Below, in pieces: positions 28,701 to 40,700 of a stretch of DNA of 51,578 bases (within the stretch, counting starts at the first letter, position 1; every line of letters begins with the position of its first letter). The notes under the pieces were generated by a model. The model had not been told where the DNA came from and did not search any database. It was given only the letters and a program-made list of their open reading frames with translations. The position numbers were made by a program, and so were the translations under genes. Source of the stretch: Prevotella sp. 885 (lineage in GTDB: Bacteria > Bacteroidota > Bacteroidia > Bacteroidales > Bacteroidaceae); NCBI RefSeq assembly GCF_002265625.1, contig NZ_NOVE01000021.1:1-51578 (forward strand), given 5' to 3'.

Positions 28701-31700
28701 ATCCTCTGCGGCATCTTCGGAGCCGGTGCGGGCGGTATGAACGGCATCGGATATGGCGACGACACTGCCGACACACACACGCCCGACGATCGCATTCCTT
28801 ACTGGAACGACCGCCGCGACGTGATGCTCTACGGACCGTACGCCACAGCCAAAGACCGTCTGGTAAGCTATCATTGCTACAATGCTGACACCCAGGACTT
28901 CACCGAGGTAAGTCCTACGGACACACGCTCCGAAATTGTCATCAATGGTGGCGAGTTCGGTTACGCTTCCGCTCCCATTGACGGCATATATGGTGGCGGT
29001 AGCGGCTTTATGAGCAAGAGTCTGTGGACCAAGAAAGCAGCCACACCGAGCCAGTACGGCGGCAACGTGTATGGCAACGGCAATGAAACGGACGTCGTGA
29101 CATCTCTGACCATTAATGGCGGCGAGTTTTATTGCCAAAAGGGTGTGTTCGCTGGCGGACGCGGCACCGCCTATTTCTTCTCCACTAACGCGTACGGTGG
29201 CAACATCAACTACGGCAACTATAAGTATAAGGAACTGGGCAAGACCTACGGCAACGTGAAGCTGACCATTAACGGCGGCATCTTCCATTGCCCTGTCTTC
29301 GGCGGAGGCTACGGCGTGGCAGACGCCCAGCAGCTTGGCAAATCCAACGTGGAGACTCTCTCACGCATGGCTCGCGTATATGGCAAGTCTGACGTCAACA
29401 TCCAGGGCGGCGTCTTTTTTAATAATGTATACGGTGGCGGCGACATGGCTGTGGTGGAGAACCGCGGCGCCGATGCCACCAACGTCGTTATCGGCAACAA
29501 TGCTGACATCCGCGGCTCCGTGTTCGCAGGAGGCAACGGTCGTCGCCGTCGTCCTTCCACACAGACATTCGCCGCGAACGACGGCCTGACGCAGCATCCC
29601 GACTCGGTGGGCTTGGTCATAGGCAATGCCAACGTCAGCCTCATCGGGTCAGCCGAACAGGCACCTTACGTGTATGGCGACATCTTCGGTGGCGGCAATT
29701 TAGCTCAGGTCAGCGCCGACACCTACGTCAGCATCTATGCGGGCAACATGGCTGGTCAGATTTTCGGTGGCGGCAACGGCTACATCAACGGCGACACCAT
29801 CACCTATGCCGACGTTCTCGGCAACACCAACGTGATGCTGGCGCAGGACGAAGGCAGTATGAGCGGCGAGGGCGGACACAATGAGAATAACGAGTTCTCA
29901 ATCAATGTGATATGGAACCGCAAGTGGGATGCCACGAATAACCTCTTCTACGTCTGGGACTCTGACATCAAGGACTCCTCTGACGAACCAGCCATTGAGG
30001 GAGCAGTGTATAAGAAAGACGAGTTCTTCGCCAATGGCAAGTTCCTCAATCCTCATAACATCTACGGCGGAGGCAATCTTGCCTGCAACGTCGCAGGAAA
30101 AGCCACCGTTCTCGTACAGAAGGGAACTACTCCCTACGATCTGCTCACGACAGACGAATGGAAGCAGGCTTATACGGACAACGACAATCCTCACTTCAGT
30201 GTATTCGGCGGCGGTTACGGTCAGCTGACGAAGGTCGGAAGCACCGATGTCACCGTCAACGTAGACGGTGATTACGGAAAATACGACACGGAGGTGGACG
30301 ATAATTATCAAATGGCGCCGCCTAAGATTTCCGAAAGTGGCACTTTCGCCACTCACGCCGAACGAAGCGCAACAACTATATTGCCGGTTTTCGACAACTC
30401 TATGGGCATCCCTAACTTTACAGTATGGGGCGTTCTGGGAGGCGGTTATGCAGGTACGGTGGCTGACAGCACCAAGGTGACGGTGGACGGCAAGACCTTC
30501 GTCCATCGTGTGTTCGGCGGTGGCTTCGGCGACCCAGCCTCCACCAAGGACAACACCACGGGACAAATTGGCGGCAAGACGGAGGTGTATTTGTGCGGCG
30601 CACGCATACACGGCGACGTGTTCGGAGGTGGCGCCGGTCTGAAACCCACGACTCCTTCTTCCGACCACTTCGTCAATGTGGCTCGCGTCGTCGGCACCAC
30701 CAAGGTGGACATCTCTGACGATGCCAAGATTTACGGCAATGTGTATGGCGGTGGCGACAACGCCAACGTGGGCGAGTATGTCTCTGCCAAGCCCTCCACA
30801 TATTACTCTACAGACTCGCTTCGCAGCGTCTCAACTCTCAATCAGACCGACGGCACATTCATTAGCTATGAGGCTGTGGGCTATCGTTCGTTCGTCAATA
30901 TCTCCGGCGGCACTGTCTTCGGTGAGGTGTATGGCGGCGGCAAGGGTCTGACAAAAGCAGAGGCTGACCATTATGAAAACGTAGGACGCATCAACGGCAA
31001 TACGCTCGTACACATCACCGACAGCAAGCCCGGCAACGATACTGACAAGGACAACATCGTGCCCTACGTATGGAGCAACGTCTACGGCGGCTGTGCCTAC
31101 GGCACGGTGGACGGCAATACACTCGTACACGTCGAGGGCGGCATGCTCGGCAACAGCGTCTTCGGCGGCGGATATGGCGACGTACTCATTGACAACGAAG
31201 AGAATCCTGCGGACGAGGTGCTCGGACGTAAGGACACAGCGAACGAGGGCACCTACGCCAACATCCTCGGCAACACGAAGGTGCAGATGGACGGCGGCAC
31301 GTGGATATGGAACCGCAAGGCAGACCAGAAAGGCAACATCACCACATGGACCTCGGCAGACGCTGACAGCAAACGCGTATGCAACAACAAAGAAGAGTTT
31401 ATGCGTCTTGTCTTTACTATGGTTGCTGCCCAATCGCTTGACAGCATCACCGATACTGCAACCAAAGAGGTAATAAACCGAATCAGGAACGACAAGAACA
31501 CGAGTCTCTTCTTCGATTTGGACAGACGCATGTTCGCCAACAACCATAACATCTTCGGCGGAGGCAACCGTGCCTGCAAGGTGGGCACAACGGGAGACAA
31601 CAACACGGGCAAGGCTGTGGTCATCGTCAATCATTCGCCCCTTGAAGACCTTAAGGACTCGAAGGGAAAGACCATAAGCTTGTTCGACATCACTTCGCTT

Positions 31701-34700
31701 CAAGGCATGTGCTGGTACTTATGCTGTTCGGATGCCTCACGCCCGCAGTTCTCTGTGTTCGGTGCAGGATATGGCGCCAATACAGAGGTTGGCAAGACGG
31801 AGGTTTATGCACAGCCCGGAACAAAGGTTGACGACAAAGGCGTTCTGACCATAGACGGCATCAAGTATCGCTATCTGAATCAGAACAAGGACTTTCAGAC
31901 ATATCTGAGTCTGGAGTTTTCCATGGTTAACGACTTCCAGAAAGTGTCGAAGGAAGAAAAGATGCTCTATTACGGCAGCTATGACGGCAGCGACGACGAC
32001 CCTAACACGTTCCGACGTTATCACGCAAGCCGTCTGGCATGGATGACAGGCGCAAGCGGACTGACATTGCTTCAGATAAACGGCGGTGGCTTTGCCGGCT
32101 ATGTCAGCGGCGATACCTATGTAGAGACCGACTGTCAGCTCACAGCGCATGACATCTACGGAGCTGGATTAGGCGCCCTTCCATACGGCGACTATAAAGA
32201 CGGCAGCGCCTACGACTTCGGTAAGGTGAAGGGCAAGTCCACGGTTTTCGTCAAGGCTGGCACCATCGAAGGCAACATCTATGGAGGCGGAGCCGGCGTA
32301 GAGTCGGCATGGAAGAACGGCGCTTACGTCGACTTCCCCAATATGGCTCGCGTGGAGAATACGGAGGTGCATATTTACGGCAAGATGTTCACTTACAAGA
32401 ACACGAACAGCCGCATTGACCGTACGTTGGTGCTCGGCAGCGTGTATGGCGGTGGCGACGTGGCTAACGTAGGATCCAAGAAGGCAGCCCCAGCCACGTT
32501 CTCACGCGACAACTACGTCAATCCCTCCAACCGCACCACCCTGGTAAACATCCGTGGCGGCTCTATCATGGACGGCGTGTTCGCAGGAGGCAAGGGACGT
32601 ATCGCCTCGGAGTGTGCAGACTATAAGACATTGGGCGGCATCTACGGCAACACCTGCCTCATCATTGACCGTCCCGTCATACACTATCCTTACTGGGACG
32701 ACAAGAAGAAGCAATCTCTCTCGCCCTCGGACGACGCCAACATGGCTCATCCTGCGGACGATAACAACAGGGATGTCTATTCCTTTTTCATGGAGCGCAT
32801 CTACGGTGGCTGTCAGAACGGCACCGTCTATGGCAACACTCTACTGACACTCTACTACGGTTCCATCGGACATGGCATCTATGGAGGCGGCTTAGGCAGC
32901 TCCAGCACCGCCGACGTGGAGGGCAAGAGCGTGCTCACCACCACGTCAGCCGACGTAACGGGCAACACCAACGTGTTCATCCTCGGCGGCGAAGCCCTTA
33001 TCCATTCGTACTGGCGACCACGTACCCGCTCATGGGAACCTGCCAGCATCATCGACGGCGTGACTTACTCTCCGCAGTACGACCACGAGAAGCTGAAGTT
33101 TAAGATCAATCATAACATCTACGCCGGCGGCAACGTGGCATGTAAGGTGAACGGCAATACTTACCTTACCATGACGAAGAGTCTGCTCCACGACTACACC
33201 GAGCTGGTATCGGGAAGAAACGACAAAAACTTCTTTGAGAGCAACGAGTGGAGAGAGATTTACGAGAAGGTGGGATCGCCCCACTTCTGCGTCTTCGGCG
33301 GCGGCTATGGCGACAGTGCCATCGTCGTAGGCGACACTTACGTCAACGTGGATATGGGGAGTCGCGGAAGCAACCACAGCGGCATGGGCTTCGTAGAGGG
33401 TGAAGAATACAAGCACTTCCTTAGCGGCTATGCGGTTATGGACATCATGGGTGGCGGCTATTCGGGCAAGGTCTGCGGCGACACGCACATCGTAGGCTCA
33501 GGTGGATTGTTCTGCCGTCGTATGTTCGGTGGTGGCTCATACAGCTCCGTGCGCTCCACGGACGTGGAAATCAAGGCTGTGGACTGCCATGACGTCTTCG
33601 GCGGCGGATTTATGGGCGACGTGCTTAAGGCCACCACGGTGCGCATAGGCACCAACACACCAGACGCCACGTCTGCGTTAAACAATTCGGACATCTACAT
33701 CCACGGCAACATATACGGCGGCAACGACGTGTCAGGATACGTGAACGTGGTGCTCAACAAGGACGGCTACTTCAAGGACAACGGTGGCACGGGTGCCAGC
33801 ATCCAGATTTTCGGAGGCCACATCTATGGCGACGTTTACGGTGCCGGCAACGGCAATTATCTGTATGCCAACGACCGAAACGGCAACAAGAAGGTGACCG
33901 TCAACGAATATTATCCGCTCAATCCTGACGACCCCAAGTCGGAGACCGTACCGTTGGTCTATACGGTGCCGATGCGAAGCACCATGCCTTCGCTCAGAGC
34001 AGCCACCGACGCGGTGAAGATTGTGAACATCAATTCGTGGCGTCCGCTTACCAATAAGGTGAGCATCCACATCAACGGCACCTCCGCCACGGACACCATC
34101 CGCATTGACGGCAACGTGTATGGCGGCGGCAATTCTGCCACCGTGCAGAAGATATTGGCTCCGGACGATGAGCAGCTGGAAGATTCGGACGTGATGGTCG
34201 GCGACGTGAATGTCAACATCGGCAGTCATGTCCGCATCGGTGGCGTGTTTATGGGATGCAACGGCGACGATATGTTCGTCACTTCGGAGGACAATGACTT
34301 TATGAATATGTTTCAGAAGCTCAACGGCGACGTGGACGACCACTCGAAGGAGCTTGACCTTGCCGACTCCATAGACTGGACCAACGACCCTGCCAACATG
34401 GACATCAGCACCGTGTATCTGCCGACGGAGAACAGCAAGCGTCCTCTTGTCTATCCGCACCTCATCGACCTCTACTTCCAACCCGTGGAGACTGACATCC
34501 AGGGCAGCCTGACATGGAACGGAAGCGTGGACGGCAAGGGCCTTGAGGACTGCATCATCGGCACGTTCTGCTGCGGCGGCAACCGCGGCAACATGAACGT
34601 CAAGCCTATGACAGCGGAGGAGGACGACCGCAAGATAGGCAACGTGGTGGACTATTACTTCCCCGAAGGTCTGACCATCACGGAGAAGATAGTGGGCGGA

Positions 34701-37700
34701 TGTAACAACGCCAACTACGACTATAAGGGCAAGGCGTTCCATGAGGGCGGTTATCTGCTCGGCATCGCACACTCCATCTATCCCTTCATCAACCTCACCA
34801 TCCGCAACCGCTTCCTGCCTAAGGAGAAAGACGGAGCTTATGTAGGAGGCAGCGTGTATGGCGGTTGCTTCAAGAGCGGCACCATCAGAGGCGACATCAC
34901 CGTCAATATGCAGAGCGACATGCTGGCTGGCAAGGAGAGGGAGAAGCTGGAGAAGTCGAACGAACTGCTCATAAAGGATTCGGAATATTCTTCGCTCAAC
35001 GTGTACGGCGCCGGCTATGGCATGGAGAGCTACGTATATGGCAACACGGAAATAGTGTTCGGCGATAACGTGAAATGCTCTGACCCACAGATGGACGGAG
35101 GCAAGTTTCTGCCGTGCGGCGTTTCAGCCAACTTCGTATACGGCGGCGGTCAGCAGGGTAATGTCATCGGCGTCACCAATGTGGACATCCTCAACGGCCA
35201 TGTCTTCCGTGCCGTTACGGGAGGATCGTATTCGGGCTACGTGTTCGGTTCCACTCAGGTGAAGGTGGGCTATCCCACATACTATCATGTCAACTCTGAC
35301 CACTACGTCAGCGGCAGATACGTGCTCAACCGTACAGACCAGAAGAATCTGCACCTGGAGAACAACAACGGCACGGAGACATCGCCCACCATCAAGCAGA
35401 ACATCTATCTGCTGACGGACGAACTGGTGTCGCAGGGCACATACGACGACATCGTAGCCATTGACAACGGCAACGGCAAGCGCAAGGAAATAACCGAGGC
35501 CAACAAGGACTATTACTTCACGAAAGTCACTCCCAAGGAACCGTCTGTGGGATGGGACAACGTGCATATCAACATTGACGAAGCTGTGTATGGCGGTGGA
35601 TATTCCATCGCCCAGGGATCGTCTGTCCTTGCCAACAACACCACGGTGCTGAAGTTCACTGACAAGTATAATGCGGACAAAGCCTACACCACCGACGAAG
35701 ACCTCGAAGAACTGAAGGGGCTGCCGGGAGGTTCGACGGCTGGCTTCGGCGGCAACACGCTCATCGTCATCGGTGACAACAAGGACCATGAGCACATAAC
35801 TATCTCCCGTCAGGAGATGAAGGCGGTGACATTGCCTGAGGGCACAGACCTCTACGGCTATTACTATAAGCATTACGACAACGACGAGGCAGTGGCTAAC
35901 GACGTATATACGTATCGCTACATATCGTTGCAGGACAAGTATTTCTATAAAGGTGGCAGTACGCCTCCCGCCGGACTTAACGGCATCCGTGAGAACGTCT
36001 TCTACGAGTATGACAGCGAGGGCGGCATCTTCGGCGACGGCCACCTCTCGTATGCGCAGGGATTCCGTAGCGCCGACGTGACGGGATATGGCTTTGCCGA
36101 ACACACCATCGACAATCCGAAGATTCTGAATACGTTCCAGCGTCTGGACATCATACGCCTGGAGGACAACTGCTTCTCGCTTCTCGGCGCACGCGACTAT
36201 ACCGTCAACGAGATAAACAAGACGCCCTACTCCATCTCTCGTGTGGGCGAGATAAAGATGGTGGCTGACAACATCCGTCTGGACATCAACGGCAACTTGG
36301 AGGCTAAGACTGACAACAACAACGCATTCACGTACAGCACCAAGGCTCGCAACTACATGGGATTCTCCAACAACATACATTATGTGGGTGCCGTAACGTC
36401 CAACGTCAGCTTCGATAAGGAGAAGTGGCACAACCGCAAGGGAGAGCTTGCCTCTGCCACGAACGCGGACGACAAGGCTTTCGCAGGAATGTCTTATCAG
36501 GACGTGAAGCAGAAATACATCGACGACTATCAACAGAACAAGGACAAGCAGGACGCTAACGACCCGTTGGGCGAGTTCCAGAAGCGCAACGACGGTACGG
36601 CGAAGAACATGATTGGCATAGCCTCGGGCTACGCCATGAAGATTCAGCTCTGCCAGGACACTTACGACGAGGACTATAAGAAGGTGGTGGAGAAAGAACA
36701 TTACGGTCCCATCTATGGCGTAGTGGAGATGAATCTGATAAACGTCCGTCAGGATGAGGGTGGCGGCTACGTGTATGCCGACAACAATCACAAGCGTCAT
36801 GAGGGCGATTCGCACAAGGAGGACTTCCTCGAAACCACGGGCAACTTCGTCTTCCCCTATCATGAGGGACGCTACATCGTGGACGACTGTTTCCCGACGG
36901 GCTATTACTCTGCCAAGAATGTGGAGGACGTCAAGGTGCATTACTGGTATGTAACGGGTTTCCACTATTATTATAATGTGAACATCACGGGCTACACTTA
37001 CCAGTCGTCGAAGGACCATCCGCTCGAGTTCGACAGCGACAACAAGGACGGTCTGACGGTGCTCTCGGGTCTGAAGAGCGGACAGAAGGTGCGCATCCAG
37101 ACATGGAAGATGCGCAGCGGACACCCGGCGGACAAGGACGAGTACTCGAGCGACCTCGAATATCGTAACTACCTTACGGGCAACGAGAGTAAGTATTACT
37201 CAGACAAGGTGACGGACGGCTATCGCCTCTATGTGGGCGGTGCTGCCACCAACTCGTTCAGCGGCGCTCGCACGGAAGATGACAAGGAGAAGGAGACGAA
37301 AGGTTTTGCCGCACAGCTCTCAATGAGGGAAAAGGGAAGCAACGAGACCACGCTCTTCAACAATACGCTCCCTGCAGGTCTGAAGGAGGATGCCAAGATA
37401 GCGTTCAAATTAGTGGACATGGTGGATAACACCAACTACGTGGAGCATGACTACTTCGACAAGCACCTCTCAAAGAAGAGCTTGGCTACGCTCGTGATAA
37501 AGGCTCCTGCCTACGAAGAGTATGTCAGCGACACCAACAACAAGCCCATCTATGCCAACACGGGCAAGCTGTATAAGAAGACAGCGGACGGCTATGTGGA
37601 GATAACATCGGGCAAGCTGGACGCTGACAACACCTACTATCAGCCACAGACGGAGGAGTTTGTCAAGATTGACAGCCTCTTCCAGTACGACATCAACAAC

Positions 37701-40700
37701 AAGAAGTACGAGAAGGTTAGCAACATCTCTGACATCATCATAGACGAGAACAATCCTACTGCGTACTACGTTCCGCGCGAATACACCTACACCATCTACC
37801 TGACCATCGAGTATGTGCAGGGTCCGACGGTAAGCGGACACATCAACGTGGGCAACTGTGTGCTGCCGGGCGAGATGATACGCGTTACGAAGGACGACCT
37901 CGTGGTTAACGCCGACCAGTCGTTCGCGGTAAGCGGCTATTACTGGCGCATCGGCAAGCGTGAGAAAGCTGCGGACGGAACGTGGAGCTTCACCGACACC
38001 ACGCCGTGGACAAAGGAGAACATAAAGGACGCGGTGGCTAAGGGATACGACACCTTCAACCAGGCTGACGAAAAAGGCAGCGGTCTGTTCACGGGTTGTC
38101 ATTACGACAAGACAGACGACTATCTGGACATACCGGCATATTACTATATGAACGGTTACGGCATCCAGCTCGGCGTTGCCATCACTGGCGTGAACGACAT
38201 AATGCAGATAGACATGCAGGAAGACGACCGCCTGACCGTGCACAACTATCATCGCATGGATCCTCACAAGGCTGGCATCAACCTCCACCTTGCCGAAGCC
38301 ATAAAGCGTGCCAAGGAGGAAGGCAAGGCGTTCGCTGAGCCTCGCATCTACATAGCCGACCAGAGCGACCTTAAGGCGTTTGCCGCCTTCGTCGACTCAA
38401 TAGGCAATGGAAGTAAAGCTCCGCGCTATGGTGCCAATGCACAGTTTGTGCTGCAAGACAATCTTGACTTGACAGCCACGCCGAAGAACGGCGCTTACAT
38501 CTCCGAATTTGCCGGCATCCTGCATGGCAACGGCCATATCATCAACGGTGTGGGATCGGACAATGCGCTCTTCGGTAAGGTGACGGGCAACATCTATAAC
38601 CTCGGTCTTTCCTCGGGAAGACTGTCCGGCACGACAGACGAGAACGTAAAGCCCAACTATCATTGCTGTTTCGAGTATGCTCCAAGCGGCAGCGGCTCAA
38701 CACCTGTGGTGTATCGTTGGGACGGCAGCGCCTACAAGGGATATACGCGTGACGACTTCCGCCTCGGAAGAGTGGCGTACGACCTCAACGGATATTATCT
38801 GCTTAGACGTAACAAGGCTGACAAGGACGTTCTGAAATACGTGGCAGACTATTATGCCAACGGCGATTATCAGTATGCTTGTCGTACGGATGCCATCACT
38901 GGCAAGAACACCGGCATAACCTATCTGCGCATCGGTAAGCTCAGCGACATCCCCAACTATGAGCAGGTGGAGACGCGTCATGACAAGACGCACCCCGCAG
39001 ACGCTCCCCGTCTGGTGACAGAGGACGGAGCTTCGCATTACGTGCCGCTGTTTAACGACAACAAGAACGGAGCCGAACCGATGAACGACTACCTCTTCTG
39101 GGGACAGTCCTTGCAGTCGGAACCGGAGATTCTGCCCAGCGAGATAGCCTCTCACCAGCTCTCGTTTATGAGCAACCGCGTGTATCGCACGGCGGCTTAC
39201 TATGGCAGTACGGCGCTGGACGCATTCCACTATAACGCCTACAGCCAAGGCTCCAGCTCAATGAATACGTACGTGCATGACAGTAAGACAACGGCTATTG
39301 ACTTCACCTGCAAGGATGACCTGCCTGCAGCAATGGGCATGACAGAGCGCGGCATCTTCTATCCGCCGGTGGATGACAACGCCACTGCCTTCAGCGACTT
39401 CCGTGTAAAGGACGGTGCCGGCATTACGCAGAACCTCCTTGTGTATACTGCCGACGACAACACCGATGCAGGCAATGAGGCTTATGACGTCGTGAAGAAT
39501 ACGCTCGGTTATGAAGAGACCACAAGGGAGGCGCTCATAAAGGGTCATCACGTGGTTAAGACTGCGGACGACAGTTACGCAACGTCGCTCCTTCACCTCG
39601 TGGAACGCACCTCGGACAACGTGAACAGCGAGGGCGAAGAATGTCTTAACAACGACCTCTGCGTGCCCATCGCCTTCAACGTCACGGACCGTGCATGGTA
39701 TGTGCGCAAGCCTATGGCGTACGCAGAAGACTATTACGGAGCGTGGGAAGGCATCTGCCTGCCGTTTACGGCTGACAAAACGGTGGCTTCGCTGAACGGC
39801 GAGATAACTCACTTCTACGGTTCGCCGTCCGCTGAGGAAGCTGCAGACCCGAAGCAGAACATCCACACGCTGCATCACGAGTACTGGCTCCGAAGCCTTA
39901 CGTCTGTAGGAAATGAGAACGGCAAGCCGTCGGCTGTGTTCAAGCGACCGGACAACGATGCTGAGAACGGCGTGAACTATACGTTCAGCAATACGTTCTT
40001 CATCGACAACTACAGTGGCTGGCTCTACAATAAGGACGCCAACCCGTACTATGCCGAGGAGCACGAATACGCTGAATATCCGCGCCTTGCCGCCGAGAAG
40101 CCTTACATCGTGCGCTTCCCCGGCGAACGCTATTACGAGTTCGACCTCTCAAGTGCGTTCTATAACAAGCTGTTGGGCAAGATGGAGGACGCTCAGACCA
40201 TTGCCTTCAACGCTTACGGCAAGACGCAGAACGGCAACACCTCGTACGGCACGATTACCGTTCCTGTAACCAAGACGATGCAGACCGTCAAGGACGGCTA
40301 TGCGCACAGCGGAACCTTCGCTGCCGTGGAGGTAAGCAAGGGCAAGGTGTATGGCATCAACAAGGGCGGCACGGCGTTTGACGACGCTTCCGCATTGTCC
40401 ACCGTCATGCCGTTCCGCACGTATATGTCCGTAGAGACGGCTGGCACAATGACAAGTCCTGCCTACAGCAGTCTGATAAACATATCGGAACTGAAGGGAG
40501 GAACCATCAGTCCTGACGCCATGGACGACGAAGACAACGCTCAGAACGACGGCATCATAGTACGTCCCATCGGCGGACAGCGTGTCCGTGTGGAGAGTAC
40601 AGTCAGAACAAGGATGAACGTGGTGACGGCAGTAGGCCAGCTCTATCGCATCCTTGACGTACAGCCGGGCACCGCCACATACAGCGGATTCCAACCAGGA

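Noticed and set aside
30831..31703. A 290-codon antisense frame inside the GGG-repeat region
   Set aside because: It mirrors the repeat codon bias of the coding strand and has no start signals of its own.
28560..35620. Collagen-like or elastin-like repeats because of the many Gly runs
   Set aside because: Gly occurs in short GGG turns separated by beta-strand patterns, not in continuous Gly-x-y triplets.
35124..37124. A 666-codon antisense frame (minus strand) inside the giant adhesin gene
   Set aside because: Its composition is rich in Val, His and Arg with no domain or signal features, as expected for the complement of a biased coding strand; the plus-strand frame has clear repeats.
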